This document shows, one piece after another, positions 11,682-23,224 of a stretch of DNA of 64,000 nucleotides. The stretch's first letter is position 1. Each line of letters opens with the position of its first letter. The notes under the pieces are model-generated. The model saw only the letters and a program-made list of their open reading frames with translations, searched no databases and was not told the DNA's origin. Made by a program: the position numbers and the translations under genes. The stretch spans positions 372,001-436,000 of the forward strand of contig JAAKBF010000042.1 of the NCBI GenBank assembly GCA_012656075.1. The letters run 5' to 3'. Source of the DNA: Phytophthora hibernalis. Taxonomy: Eukaryota > Oomycota > Peronosporomycetes > Peronosporales > Peronosporaceae.

Positions 11682-12159
11682 ATTGCTTTTGTCTTTTTGC
11701 CCTTTCACGTCCCGCTAGTGCAGTAGGACGTCGGGGAGACTGTCACCTGCATCCGTGTCCATGCGTGGCAACAGCCCGACACTCAAAGTTGGGGATATTG
11801 CCGCAGAGTCCGATGGCGCCGTCGCCTCGCCCTCGCCGATTCGGACGGATACGAGATGTCACCCGTATTCAGCGGACGCGCGACGACGCAGTGCTGAGCC
11901 ACACGCAGCAGCGACGGCGATCGTGGAAGCGAGAGCAAGGCGCGCTGTCGTGAAGGCGGACGACGCCATGGTCGGTCGGCGAGGACCAATGGAGACGTGA
12001 TGGGAGCAGGACGACGGGTATGGATGCGGCTGTTGGCTGTTGGCTGTACGTGGGCGCGGGCGTTGTCGGCGATACGTGTGTGGCTGCATGTGCGTGTGTT
12101 AGTTTGTGGGCCTCGTGTGGTTGGATTTTGTACGTTTGTGGTGAGTGGGTCGTGTATAA

Positions 12160-12232
12160 GCCCGTCTAGCTCAGTCGGTAGAGCGCAAGACTCTTAATCT
12201 TGTGGTCGTGGGTTTGAGCCCCACGGTGGGCG
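12160..12232 (+). tRNA. tRNA-Lys-CTT: tRNA-Lys(CUU), full length with C56T
   Basis: 73 nt; spacer with GTCGGGCAT. Confidence 0.75.
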
Positions 12233-12710
12233 ATTGCTTTTGTCTTTTTGCCCTTTCACGTCCCGCTAGTGCAGTAGGACGTCGGGGAGACTGTCACCTG
12301 CATCCGTGTCCATGCGTGGCAACAGCCCGACACTCAAAGTCGGGCATATTGCCGCAGAGTCCGATGGCGCCGTCGCCTCGCCCTCGCCGATTCGGACGGA
12401 TACGAGATGTCACCCGTATTCAGCGGACGCGCGACGACGCAGTGCTGAGCCACACGCAGCAGCGACGGCGATCGTGGAAGCGAGAGCAAGGCGCGCTGTC
12501 GTGAAGGCGGACGACGCCATGGTCGGTCGGCGAGGACCAATGGAGACGTGATGGGAGCAGGACGACGGGTATGGATGCGGCTGTTGGCTGTTGGCTGTAC
12601 GTGGGCGCGGGCGTTGTCGGCGATACGTGTGTGGCTGCATGTGCGTGTGTTAGTTTGTGGGCCTCGTGTGGTTGGATTTTGTACGTTTGTGGTGAGTGGG
12701 TCGTGTATAA

Positions 12711-12783
12711 GCCCGTCTAGCTCAGTCGGTAGAGCGCAAGACTCTTAATCTTGTGGTCGTGGGTTTGAGCCCCACGGTGGGCG
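12711..12783 (+). tRNA. tRNA-Lys-CTT: tRNA-Lys(CUU), full length with C56T
   Basis: 73 nt; the last of thirteen consecutive full-length copies; second terminator run broken to ATTTT. Confidence 0.75.
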
Positions 12784-13261
12784 ATTGCTTTTGTCATTTT
12801 GCCCTTTCACGTCCCGCTAGTGCAGTAGGACGTCGGGGAGACTGCCACCTGCATCCGTGTCCATGCGTGGCAACAGCCCGACACTCAAAGTCGGGCATAT
12901 TGCCGCAGAGTCCGATGGCGCCGTCGCCTCGCCCTCGCCGATTCGGACGGATACGAGATGTCACCCGTATTCAGCGGACGCGCGACGACGCAGTGCTGAG
13001 CCACACGCAGCAGCGACAGCGATCGTGGAAGCGAGAGCAAGGCGCGCTGTCGTGAAGGCGGACGAGGCCATGGTCGGTCGGCGAGGACCAATGGAGACGT
13101 GATGGGAGCAGGACGACGGGTATGGATGCGGCTGTTGGCTGTTGGCTGTACGTGGGCGCGGGCGTTGTCGGCGATACGTGTGTGGCTGCATGTGCGTGTG
13201 TTAGTTTGTGGACCTCGTGTGGTTGGATTTTGTACGTTTGTGGTGAGTGGGTCGTGTATAA

Positions 13262-13328
13262 GCCCGTCTAGCTCAGTCGGTAGAGACTCTTAATCTTGTG
13301 GTCGTGGGTTTGAGCCCCACGGTGGGCG
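13262..13328 (+). pseudogene. tRNA-Lys(CUU)-derived, 6-nt deletion and C56T
   Basis: 67 nt; first of six consecutive copies combining the deletion with the TTTGAGC T loop. Confidence 0.75.
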
Positions 13329-13806
13329 ATTGCTTTTGTCTTTTTGCCCTTTCACGTCCCGCTAGTGCAGTAGGACGTCAGGGAGACTGCCACCTGCATC
13401 CGTGTCCATGCGTGGCAACAGCCCGACACTCAAAGTCGGGCATATTGCCGCAGAGTCCGATGGCGCCGTCGCCTCGCCGTCGCCGATTCGGACGGATACG
13501 AGATGTCACCCGTATTCAGCGGACGCGCGACGACGCAGTGCTGAGCCACACGCAGCAGCGACGGCGATCGTGGAAGCGAGAGCAAGGCGCGCTGTCGTGA
13601 AGGCGGACGACGCCATGGTCGGTCGGCGAGGACCAATGGAGACGTGATGGGAGCAGGACGACGGGTATGGATGCGGCTGTTGGCTGTTGGCTGTACGTGG
13701 GCGCGGGCGTTGTCGGCGATACGTGTGTGGCTGCATGTGCGTGTGTTAGTTTGTGGGCCTCGTGTGGTTGGATTTTGTACGTTTGTGGTGAGTGGGTCGT
13801 GTATAA

Positions 13807-13873
13807 GCCCGTCTAGCTCAGTCGGTAGAGACTCTTAATCTTGTGGTCGTGGGTTTGAGCCCCACGGTGGGCG
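13807..13873 (+). pseudogene. tRNA-Lys(CUU)-derived, 6-nt deletion and C56T
   Basis: 67 nt; same double variant as its neighbours. Confidence 0.75.
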
Positions 13874-14351
13874 ATTGCTTTTGTCTTTTTGCCCTTTCAC
13901 GTCCCGCTAGTGCAGTAGGACGTCGGGGAGACTGTCACCTGCATCCGTGTCCATGCGTGGCAACAGCCCGACACTCAAAGTCGGGCATATTGCCGCAGAG
14001 TCCGATGGCGCCGTCGCCTCGCCCTCGCCGATTCGGACGGATACGAGATGTCACCCGTATTCAGCGGACGCGCGACGACGCAGTGCTGAGCCACACGCAG
14101 CAGCGACAGCGATCGTGGAAGCGAGAGCAAGGCGCGCTGTCGTGAAGGCGGACGACGCCATGGTCGGTCGGCGAGGACCAATGGAGACGTGATGGGAGCA
14201 GGACGACGGGTATGGATGCGGCTGTTGGCTGTTGGCTGTACGTGGGCGCGGGCGTTGTCGGCGATACGTGTGTGGCTGCATGTGCGTGTGTTAGTTTGTG
14301 GGCCTCGTGTGGTTGGATTTTGTACGTTTGTGGTGAGTGGGTCGTGTATAA

Positions 14352-14418
14352 GCCCGTCTAGCTCAGTCGGTAGAGACTCTTAATCTTGTGGTCGTGGGTT
14401 TGAGCCCCACGGTGGGCG
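14352..14418 (+). pseudogene. tRNA-Lys(CUU)-derived, 6-nt deletion and C56T
   Basis: 67 nt; same double variant. Confidence 0.75.
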
Positions 14419-14896
14419 ATTGCTTTTGTCTTTTTGCCCTTTCACGTCCCGCTAGTGCAGTAGGACGTCAGGGAGACTGCCACCTGCATCCGTGTCCATG
14501 CGTGGCAACAGCCCGACACTCAAAGTCGGGCATATTGCCGCAGAGTCCGATGGCGCCGTCGCCTCGCCCTCGCCGATTCGGACGGATACGAGATGTCACC
14601 CGTATTCAGCGGACGCGCGACGACGCAGTGCTGAGCCACACGCAGCAGCGACAGCGATCGTGGAAGCGAGAGCAAGGCGCGCTGTCGTGAAGGCGGACGA
14701 CGCCATGGTCGGTCGGCGAGGACCAATGGAGACGTGATGGGAGCAGGACGACGGGTATGGATGCGGCTGTTGGCTGTTGGCTGTACGTGGGCGCGGGCGT
14801 TGTCGGCGATACGTGTGTGGCTGCATGTGCGTGTGTTAGTGTGTGGGCCTCGTGTGGTTGGATTTTGTACGTTTGTGGTGAGTGGGTCGTGTATAA

Positions 14897-14963
14897 GCCC
14901 GTCTAGCTCAGTCGGTAGAGACTCTTAATCTTGTGGTCGTGGGTTTGAGCCCCACGGTGGGCG
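14897..14963 (+). pseudogene. tRNA-Lys(CUU)-derived, 6-nt deletion and C56T
   Basis: 67 nt; upstream spacer has TTAGTGTGTG, a variant that becomes common in the right-hand block. Confidence 0.75.
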
Positions 14964-15440
14964 ATTGCTTTTGTCTTTTTGCCCTTTCACGTCCCGCTAG
15001 TGCAGTAGGACGTCAGGAGACTGCCACCTGCATCCGTGTCCATGCGTGGCAACAGCCCGACACTCAAAGTCGGGCATATTGCCGCAGAGTCCGATGGCGC
15101 CGTCGCCTCGCCCTCGCCGATTCGGACGGATACGAGATGTCACCCGTATTCAGCGGACGCGCGACGACGCAGTGCTGAGCCACACGCAGCAGCGACAGCG
15201 ATCGTGGAAGCGAGAGCAAGGCGCGCTGTCGTGAAGGCGGACGACGCCATGGTCGGTCGGCGAGGACCAATGGAGACGTGATGGGAGCAGGACGACGGGT
15301 ATGGATGCGGCTGTTGGCTGTTGGCTGTACGTGGGCGCGGGCGTTGTCGGCGATACGTGTGTGGCTGCATGTGCGTGTGTTAGTGTGTGGGCCTCGTGTG
15401 GTTGGATTTTGTACGTTTGTGGTGAGTGGGTCGTGTATAA

Positions 15441-15507
15441 GCCCGTCTAGCTCAGTCGGTAGAGACTCTTAATCTTGTGGTCGTGGGTTTGAGCCCCACG
15501 GTGGGCG
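15441..15507 (+). pseudogene. tRNA-Lys(CUU)-derived, 6-nt deletion and C56T
   Basis: 67 nt; upstream TTAGTGTGTG; second T run broken to ATTTT. Confidence 0.75.
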
Positions 15508-15985
15508 ATTGCTTTTGTCATTTTGCCCTTTCACGTCCCGCTAGTGCAGTAGGACGTCAGGGAGACTGCCACCTGCATCCGTGTCCATGCGTGGCAACAG
15601 CCCGACACTCAAAGTCGGGCATATTGCCGCAGAGTCCGATGGCGCCGTCGCCTCGCCCTCGCCGATTCGGACGGATACGAGATGTCACCCGTATTCAGCG
15701 GACGCGCGACGACGCAGTGCTGAGCCACACGCAGCAGCGACAGCGATCGTGGAAGCGAGAGCAAGGCGCGCTGTCGTGAAGGCGGACGACGCCATGGTCG
15801 GTCGGCGAGGACCAATGGAGACGTGATGGGAGCAGGACGACGGGTATGGATGCGGCTGTTGGCTGTTGGCTGTACGTGGGCGCGGGCGTTGTCGGCGATA
15901 CGTGTGTGGCTGCATGTGCGTGTGTTAGTTTGTGGGCCTCGTGTGGTTGGATTTTGTACGTTTGTGGTGAGTGGATCGTGTATAA

Positions 15986-16052
15986 GCCCGTCTAGCTCAG
16001 TCGGTAGAGACTCTTAATCTTGTGGTCGTGGGTTTGAGCCCCACGGTGGGCG
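15986..16052 (+). pseudogene. tRNA-Lys(CUU)-derived, 6-nt deletion and C56T
   Basis: 67 nt; last of the six consecutive deleted copies. Confidence 0.75.
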
Positions 16053-16530
16053 ATTGCTTTTGTCTTTTTGCCCTTTCACGTCCCGCTAGTGCAGTAGGAC
16101 GTCGGGGAGACTGTCACCTGCATCCGTGTCCATGCGTGGCAACAGCCCGACACTCAAAGTTGGGGATATTGCCGCAGAGTCCGATGGCGCCGTCGCCTCG
16201 CCCTCGCCGATTCGGACGGATACGAGATGTCACCCGTATTCAGCGGACGCGCGACGACGCAGTGCTGAGCCACACGCAGCAGCGACAGCGATCGTGGAAG
16301 CGAGAGCAAGGCGCGCTGTCGTGAAGGCGGACGACGCCATGGTCGGTCGGCGAGGACCAATGGAGACGTGATGGGAGCAGGACGACGGGTATGGATGCGG
16401 CTGTTGGCTGTTGGCTGTACGTGGGCGCGGGCGTTGTCGGCGATACGTGTGTGGCTGCATGTGCGTGTGTTAGTTTGTGGACCTCGTGTGGTTGAATTTT
16501 GTACGTTTGTGGTGAGTAGGTCGTGTATAA

Positions 16531-16603
16531 GCCCGTCTAGCTCAGTCGGTAGAGCGCAAGACTCTTAATCTTGTGGTCGTGGGTTTGAGCCCCACGGTGG
16601 GCG
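16531..16603 (+). tRNA. tRNA-Lys-CTT: tRNA-Lys(CUU), full length with C56T
   Basis: 73 nt; last tRNA before the array is interrupted. Its upstream spacer carries several private substitutions (GTTGAATTTT, GAGTAGG), as is usual near an array edge. Confidence 0.75.
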
Positions 16604-16921
16604 ATTGCTTTTGTCTTTTTGCCCTTTCACGTCCCGCTAGTGCAGTAGGACGTCGGGAGACTGCCACCTGCATCCGTGTCCATGCGTGGCAACAGCCCGA
16701 CACTCAAAGTCGGGCATATTGCCGCAGAGTCCGATGGCGCCGTCGCCTCGCCGTCGCCGATTCGGACGGATACGAGATGTCACCCGTATTCAGCGGACGC
16801 GCGACGACGCAGTGCTGAGCCACACGCAGCAGCGACAGCGATCGTGGAAGCGAGAGCAAGGCGCGCTGTCGTGAAGGCGGACGAGGCCATGGTCGGTCGG
16901 CGAGGACCAATGGAGACGTGA

Positions 16922-17059
16922 TGGGAGCAGGGGACCGTCAACATAGACTGCAAGGTAGTGTCGACGTTCGTCTACATCGTAGAGAATCATGAAAAGGTGG
17001 TGGTGCTTGCGCGCAGTGTCTCATCTTTTGCTATCAAGGTAGATGGCTACTTGCTTTAG
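16922..17059 (+). other. unrecognised open frame at the array edge
   Basis: Immediately after the last repeat base a 46-codon frame runs to a TAG, with a balanced composition (for example STFVYIVENHEKVVVLARSV) that looks like a protein remnant rather than repeat. It has no start of its own and reads in from the array. I do not recognise the family. The sequence GGTAGATGG near its end could be a splice donor. The following 150 bp are AT-rich and empty. Confidence 0.3.
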
Positions 17060-17223
17060 ATATTTCGTAAATACATTCATACCATTTTTGGTTTAAGAAA
17101 CATGTTCGGCTATAATTGTAATTGTAACAAGAAATTAATCCACTTTGGCAAAACCTCCGTTTCCAACACAGCCACCAAGTAAATAAAGACCCTAACGTTA
17201 CACACTCGTGTGAACTGCACGCA

Positions 17224-17280
17224 GGCGGGCTTGAACTCCAGTCAGCCGTGTAGGAGGGTCAGGTCTCCACGACTAAGCCA
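17224..17280 (-). other. tRNA-like A and B boxes, possible SINE head
   Basis: On the minus strand an A-box-like TGGCTTAGTCGTGG and a B-box-like GAGTTCAAGCC start 42 bases apart, the spacing found in tRNAs. The flanks do not form a good acceptor stem and the anticodon arm is poor. It therefore fits a tRNA-derived SINE head better than a tRNA gene. No poly-A or T-run tail is evident downstream, so the element boundaries are unknown. Confidence 0.35.
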
Positions 17281-17439
17281 GATTTTAGGACCCAGATTGG
17301 TAGTCTTCAGACATTGTATAAATATTCGATTTATAACGCCTAGGCGCTTTATTTGAATATTTCTTTTGCGCATTGAAATCTGTCACATAGCGCCTAGGTG
17401 CAGTGTGCGGGGTAAGACGGTAGGTTACAATAGTAATGG

Positions 17440-18300
17440 GTAACGACCCGGCGTTCGACCTGCGCCTGCCAAGTTTTTACGTGCTGCTCCATGAAAAGGG
17501 CAGCAAACCTATTGACGCATGCTGGCCATGGTGATCATGCATTGCGATCTGAAGGTCGGTCCTCTCACCGTGACGGGTGACTTTAGAAGGGACTAAGAAA
17601 TGCCATGCAAGAACGATTTGTCTGTTCCAATCGTCGGAAGCCTCTTCCACTGAAAGCAGGCGCTTCGCCGCAAGATTCTCGACCTACGCATACCGCTTAA
17701 AACGGTCGCTCACGTCATGTCCCGTGACGTGATCGACCCGCCCATGTGGACGTAATTGTTACCAAGGGCATTTCGTATGTTCGCCGTCGCATTGATGAGA
17801 CGGGGTGCCGGGTCAAGTGGGCCACTTTTTGGCGCTACCTTGAGCGAACGTGAATGAAGACGTACAGTCTATCGACATGGAATGTCAATACTATTTCAGA
17901 GACGGTTGACATTGTCAACAGAACGAGCAACGCCTTGGAGAAATTTAATAACGACTTGAATGAGTCATTAAAACTGCTCATCCAAGATTGATTACGTTTG
18001 TTGACGTGATCAAGAAAACGTCCAATACGTATTTCACGCTGACCGAAGATATCAAACACGACCATCAGCAGCCGCCTTCTCACGGTAACCTTGTCAGCGT
18101 GCAAGTGCCTGAAGATTATCTCCGCTTCGACCCTACGCAGTAACACCAGTAGGCTCGTGGTGCCCGTTGGCTTAAAGTTCAATACAACCACCACCCATAA
18201 AAACACAAGGAAACCGGGTACAGTCCCAAATATGTACCGAAAATGCAGATGTCGTAACATTCACCAGGACGCCAGGGATTGCCCCAAATAAATACCTAAA
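17440..18300 (+). pseudogene. decayed protein-coding remnants, family unknown
   Basis: Several short plus-strand stretches read like protein in changing frames: near 17470 (LPSFYVLLHEKGSKPID), 17770-17853 (VRRRIDETGCRVKWATFW, ending in TGA), 17890-17990 (NRTSNALEKFNNDLNESLKL) and 18090-18291, which ends in a Cys/His cluster (CRCRNIHQDARDC) resembling a damaged zinc knuckle. The order would suit a decayed retroelement gag-like ORF, but I cannot place it in a family. Confidence 0.35.
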
Positions 18301-19270
18301 ATACAAGCGGTCCAAATTTGTACCGAAAGTCTCAGGTTAAATTGTCCTAAAAATGTACCTAAATCGTGCGATGATTAGGGAAAAATTGGGGTTGGGCACG
18401 AATTCGGGGTGCATTATCCGACTTCAACTTGAGCAAAGCGTGCAATGTGGTAGCGGCGGAACAGGTGACTGGGAAAAACACGTTCAGGTCGAGACAGTCG
18501 TCCACCAGGCAGCGAAGGTTGCTAGTGCTTAGGTGGACGCGCCGGCATTGGAGTCGGTGGACGCCTAGTGTTTAATACATGTTAGATATATGAATAGAAA
18601 TCAATTACAGTACTTTTCGTTGCAAGCCTACTTTAAATTGCTCTGTCCCTGATACTTATATTAGTATGTTGGTTTATAACACTATAACCTTATTTGTATG
18701 TTGCTCAATCGAGTGGCTTCAGGGTACATGTACACGTAGAAACGATCAGGAGAGGGCGTTTCCCAGGAATCTCTGTAAGAGCGTGTTGTTTTAGGACACT
18801 ACTTAAGTACTGTAACCAATACTTATCATATCACGTTTATTATTTACACACGGACATGAATACTATAAAAATATACGTTTTTGGGATGCAATCACTGGCA
18901 AACTCAATTTATATTAGGTTGTTCATTAAGCGACATACATGTATTACACTAGTTTGTGCTATAAATATATCGGTGCTCAACTGGGCAGTAATAAATCAGG
19001 TAACGTTACAAGCACAAGACAGGTACTATGATTGTCGCTGATCATTGTCAACGCCTTACTTTACATAACAACCCCATTTTTCTCGTAGTTGCATATACCT
19101 CAACAACAGATTATAACGTGACTGGGCTGCCTTTTTACGACTCTCGCTAGGCTGTTTTCGTTCTCACTTCTTCTTTTGCGTTAACTTGAGCCTGCATTCT
19201 GCTCGATACCGCTCTGCGGAAACGTGTCAGTGCAAAGCTTAAATTGGGTACTTTGCGGTGACCTGCTAGA
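18301..19270. other. AT-rich stretch with no recognisable gene
   Basis: Low GC and frequent stops. The one longer frame (18694-19041, plus) has a composition typical of chance translation of AT-rich DNA. No repeats or RNA genes were noticed. Confidence 0.5.
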
Positions 19271-19275
19271 GCTAC

Positions 19276-19780
19276 ATGGACGAGGATGCAAAACCAATCA
19301 TGAGAGACCTCGGAGGACAAGGGGCGGCTCAATTTGTTAAAATCAGACCGGAACAAGCGAGAGGTACTCTCTGTGTGGCCAGTACTCAGTCAACAATGCT
19401 GTTCAGAGCCGTGACGTTTATCAGTTGTGAACCACGTACTCATATTAACGTGATTGTAGAGGCCGACGACAACGGACATGTTCCCCAATGAAACGTCACG
19501 TTTGGTGGCTACTCCACTGCTGCGCTACACGAAGCACTTCGCGCCAAGGGCAAATAGATTCGGAATTAGAATAGCACTACATGTAGCACCTTTAACTGTA
19601 GCTGTAAGAAGCGGTTTATTGTCCAAGTTCAAGCACCTGGTCAACTTCGGCAGAGCTGCTGGCCTGGAAGAGGGTACCTGGCACTATATCGCGCGCGCTG
19701 CGGATGCCAACAACTTCTACTTCATCGACTCGAATGAGTTCGTCCTCAAACCAAACACTGAGTCCTGTCGGCGATGTTAA
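19276..19780 (+). pseudogene. unrecognised broken ORF pair
   Basis: Two plus-strand frames in succession, 19276-19491 (71 codons) and 19478-19780 (100 codons), have even amino-acid composition, and the second contains a plausible folded-domain stretch (TWHYIARAADANNFYFIDS). They may be pieces of one gene joined by a frameshift near 19480. I see no family motif. The local GC content is higher than in the flanks, which supports past coding. Confidence 0.35.
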
Positions 19781-20820
19781 CTATGCATAGTGTGTTCGTG
19801 TATTATGAAGATACATGTTCTACATTTACAGTAGTAACATTTTTGGCTATTCCTTTGAATTTAGCGCGAACTGCACAGTAATATTTTATTTAAAACAAAT
19901 TAACGCGGAAGTGTAAAGTAATATTATAAATTGAACAAGTAAGCTTACAATGAAATTTTGCGCATCTCGGGAAATGTTAGGGCACTGGTTTGGATTTAGA
20001 ATATGTTACCACCAGGTTTTTTTGAGCGCCCCGTACTGCTTATAGCATCTGTTCTTCTTTCCGCCCTCTCGCTCGATGTCATTGTGTTGCCAAATATTAT
20101 CTCGTGCGTGTCTCGTTTTCATTGGAGACGCACCAGCTTGTCTTGACGGACCAAGAGAACGTGATAGTCAAGCAAGGTATTGCAGGCTACAAAGAAAAAA
20201 TGCCTTGTTGCTGCTGAGATGGCAGCGGTGAGCTGGTATATGTGAACGCTCCAACGCTGAAACAGAGGGGGGTCAAAAGGTCGCTTCCTGACTTTTGAAC
20301 GTTTCCGACACTTCTAAGCTGTTTTTAACGGTCTAAGAGCGTTTTTGATGTTATTTACTTGTTCGTTGCAGTGTTGATTGGACGAGCAGACACAGTCTGG
20401 AAAAGGACATGATGAGGTTTTGCTAAATCGTTTTGTTCTATCGCTCAACCGGTTCATGTTCCGTCTACGTGCACCAACTACGACGAAATGCGTCTTGTGG
20501 TCTCAACGCACTCTGGTATCCGCTCAGGAGCCGGCTACTGTTGACCAGACATCGACAAAACTTTATGATACCGTTGCACAAGCACCAGTCCCTTCTGCAG
20601 CATATAAATCGATCGTTCTCCGAACACGGTATTCCTAATCGTGGTGGCGATTAGCTCAGCGGAGACAGCACTTGCCATCGTGATGAAGTTTATAACAAGA
20701 CAGTAGTTTGGGGCTACACAGTATTTGAGACGGCGTGAAACAAAATGATACTAATATACATTTTTGCTATTTTGAGAAAACGGCCCTCAAGTGAGACCAT
20801 CCAAAATCGTATCTAAGTGA
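19781..20820. other. intergenic sequence with a tRNA 5'-half-like relic
   Basis: AT-rich to 20370. Frames at 20378-20638 are open but unrecognised. At about 20645-20675 (plus) GGTGGCGATTAGCTCAGCGG resembles a tRNA acceptor strand plus A box, but no B box follows at tRNA spacing, so it is at most a relic. Confidence 0.35.
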
Positions 20821-21273
20821 TGTCGAGTAGGATCACGCAGAAATTCTCACTACCAAATGGTATGAGCCCCACCAACAACACTCGCTTCTCTTTGTCAGAT
20901 CAATGAGAGTTGGATCAAACCTGAAGTCCAGGAACGATCCCTTACGCCGGGTTGGATGTGAACCCTCTGTACACCTAGGTTGTATTAGGCCAACCCAATA
21001 ACCTGCACCACTAGCCACGAGCGAGGGCTAGTATGCAATATTGCGCTTTCGCGCGAACCCCTTCAGTCCCTCAGAAGGAAGGGTACCCGCTGTCAAGCCT
21101 AATACGGGTTTGCCGAGGTAAAACCTCGGCGGGTAGTAAAATATGTATGGAACACTCGGTTCCACTATAATATATGGTGAACGACGCTTCTCGTCGCTCC
21201 CAGCACTCGGCCACTCTAATCTCTTGGACTGGCCAGCAACAAACCCTCGGTTCAATGTACCTTAGGTTCGCTG
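20821..21273 (-). repeat. LTR-like repeat, inverted partner of the gypsy 5' LTR
   Basis: Nearly identical over about 453 bp, in opposite orientation, to 31162-31615, which lies directly before a primer-binding site. Two 61- and 75-codon chance frames are conserved without a change between the copies. On the minus strand this copy ends in CGACA, a typical LTR end, and is not followed by a primer-binding site, so it is a solo or orphan LTR. Its sequence beyond the shared part (up to about 21600) may be the rest of the LTR that the 31 kb copy lacks. Confidence 0.75.
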
Positions 21274-21650
21274 ACCAGCATCCCACAAGCCGAGCGTATC
21301 CAGACCCTAAGATAAGCTAGCTAGACTTACCGAAGACGGACTTGACCCTTGGTGACTTGGGGGAACACTGCTGATTTATTTCTGTTCATATATGGCTCTG
21401 AGAGCCTCTGTAGTCAATCCTATAGCTAGTCCTATATCTAAATACAAATATTCAGTGTGAACTGATCCTCGTATGTGATCCTGTACCCGGATCTATAAGA
21501 CCGAAGGTACGAAACTGAAATGGGTACAAACGAGGGCTCGTACCCTCGGCCGGGAGTTTATTATACCCGACCGAGGCCTCGGTCACTAAACTATCGTGGT
21601 CACTGTGGCGCGGGGAATGTAATCCGCCAATCAGGGCAGACGGGGTCTTT
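21274..21650. other. probable remainder of the LTR, or other repeat DNA
   Basis: Contains direct and inverted short motifs built on CCGAGG/CCTCGG (for example CCGAGGCCTCGG near 21566), AATAAA-like signals on the minus strand and no coding frame. It lies upstream of the solo LTR in LTR orientation and may hold its U3/R part. It ends where Crypton coding similarity begins. Confidence 0.35.
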
Positions 21651-23180
21651 TACCTTCGGCTGTTGCGGGTGAAGACGGCTGAGGAACAAGGTCTCTCGTT
21701 GGACAAGGTGAGCTTCCTGACGTGTCCACTACACGAGCTGGCAGTGGCACTAGTGATGCAAGACGCACCGTGCGCGTCGCTGCTCAGCCAGCTCCCCGAC
21801 CTTGTGGCGACCAAAGCTGCTCCACTCAATACCGGTGTCCCGCTCCACGACCTTCTGGCATGTGAGCCGGAGCCTCTCCGGGCTGTCTTAATGGCTCACG
21901 TCGCCTCGATCTCGGTGACCCCACCGACGCCGCTTCCTGTCAGCACATAGTCACGTGAACAAGCACAAGTTAGCAGCACCGCACCGAAGAAGATGTCGAA
22001 GGCCGGCGATGCGAGCCGAGGTGAGGATGATGTACAAGCGTATGTCAATAGACTTCTCAAGCGCGTGGCAGAACCTGCAGGCGCCACGACGGACTTGACG
22101 TCTCACTCTTTCCAGCGCGGCGGGGCCCTACACGCGAACGGAGACGACCACCTCGCCGCTCAGTGGATTATCGACCGTGGTGCGTGGGACATGAGCAAAG
22201 TCAACAAAGGCTTTGTCTATGTCTTCAACACACCTCGGGAAAACCGCAAGGTGGCTCGAGTGTTAAGCGGCTGGAAGGCAGATACACCGCCTGTCGTTGT
22301 GGATGTAGGGAGGCTGAACCATGCGACGCATGAGTGTCTAGGACGCAAGATCTTCTGTTCAGCACATGCACGGGACTCAAGGAACACCGTCTCAACGTCA
22401 GTACGAAGGTTCTTGGCGTACTTACAGCTTACGTGGTACGATACTACCCGCAACTGAAAGCACTAGCGCCGGCTGCACCGATCGTCATCCGTGTTGATGA
22501 GTGCTTAAAGTCCGCGGACATCTCATCGGCTGACTTGATGGCGTGGTCTGTGGCTCTGAACGCAGAGGCTGCTTCACCTCCTCAACATCAAGAACAAAAC
22601 CAAGACCAGACACACAGGTGCGGAGAACATGATCACTTTTTGGCTGTGATTGATGAGCTTATCGCATCGAACAAGGCCATGGCTGCGCGCATGACGATCG
22701 ACGAGCCGGCACTACTACATGCAAAGGATCTACAACCAACAGATGAGGTAGAACAAGCTCAAAACGAGTCAGATCAAAAACCCAAACCAAGCGCCGAAAA
22801 AACAAGCTATGAACCTGTCGGCTACGTGGTACGAGGGTACACGCGCGTGCCACGCGTCTGGGGCTCAGCCAATCGTAAGAAGAAGTTTGAGTCCCACTAC
22901 GTCGTCGCCTTTATGAAGCTCTTCTTGGATGGGGGATTCTTTCTTGACTGCAAGGCGGGGACTATAAGGATCAAGTCCTCGACGCCGGTCGCCGCGCGGA
23001 AGAAGGGCTGCTCAAGTTCCTCAAGACGCGTGGTGGCAACGCGAAAGGGGCAGTGAGTGACCTGCGCGCACTGCATCCGCTGCACAAGTCCGATGTCCTT
23101 GACGAGCGCATCATGGCGTACAAACGCTCGCTCGCCATCGGAAGCAACGTGGATGCGGCACCTGTTAGCACACAAGACAT
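21651..23180 (+). pseudogene. Crypton tyrosine-recombinase element A, 5'-truncated
   Basis: Plus-strand frames read the C-terminal half of a Crypton-type tyrosine recombinase. The box II motif TSHSFQRGGALHAN gives the HxxR pair. RGAW followed eleven residues later by the Tyr of FVYVFNT fits the W...Y spacing of the active site, and RVLSGW follows. The C-terminal domain with W- and K-rich segments (GSANRKKKFESHYVVAFMK) resembles the GCR1_C-like DNA-binding domain known in Cryptons. Breaks: an in-frame TAG at 21948, a frameshift near 22345 and another near 22960. The N-terminal half with the box I Arg is missing; similarity to element B starts abruptly at 21651. Cryptons move by site-specific recombination without terminal repeats, and none are seen here. 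Confidence 0.7.
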
Positions 23181-23224
23181 GCTCATCGTTGTAGGCCATG
23201 TGAAAGACATACAGAGATTCCAGT

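Larger units (their letters stand above)
5327..16930 (+). repeat. tRNA-Lys repeat array, middle block (plus orientation)
   Basis: Twenty-one tRNA-bearing units on the plus strand. The period is 551 bp where the tRNA is full length and 545 bp where it carries the 6-nt deletion. Copies are grouped: one deleted copy, thirteen full-length copies, six deleted copies, then one full-length copy. All full-length copies have T at position 56. Spacers differ by a handful of recurring variants (for example GTTGGGGAT against GTCGGGCAT, and GACGAGGCC against GACGACGCC) that recur in non-adjacent units, as expected when unequal exchange or gene conversion spreads variants. The block ends in mid-unit at 16930 and passes into unrelated sequence. 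Confidence 0.95.

Noticed and set aside
17390..17400. Repeated GCGCCTAGG palindromes near 17339 and 17390 as a possible small element
   Set aside because: Only two short copies with no flanking duplication; too little to support an element.
20645..20690. A-box-like tRNA 5' half
   Set aside because: No B box or T arm at the expected distance.
21028..21255. 75-codon frame conserved between 21 kb and 31 kb
   Set aside because: The conservation is explained by near-identity of the LTR copies; it has no domain and reads through LTR signals.
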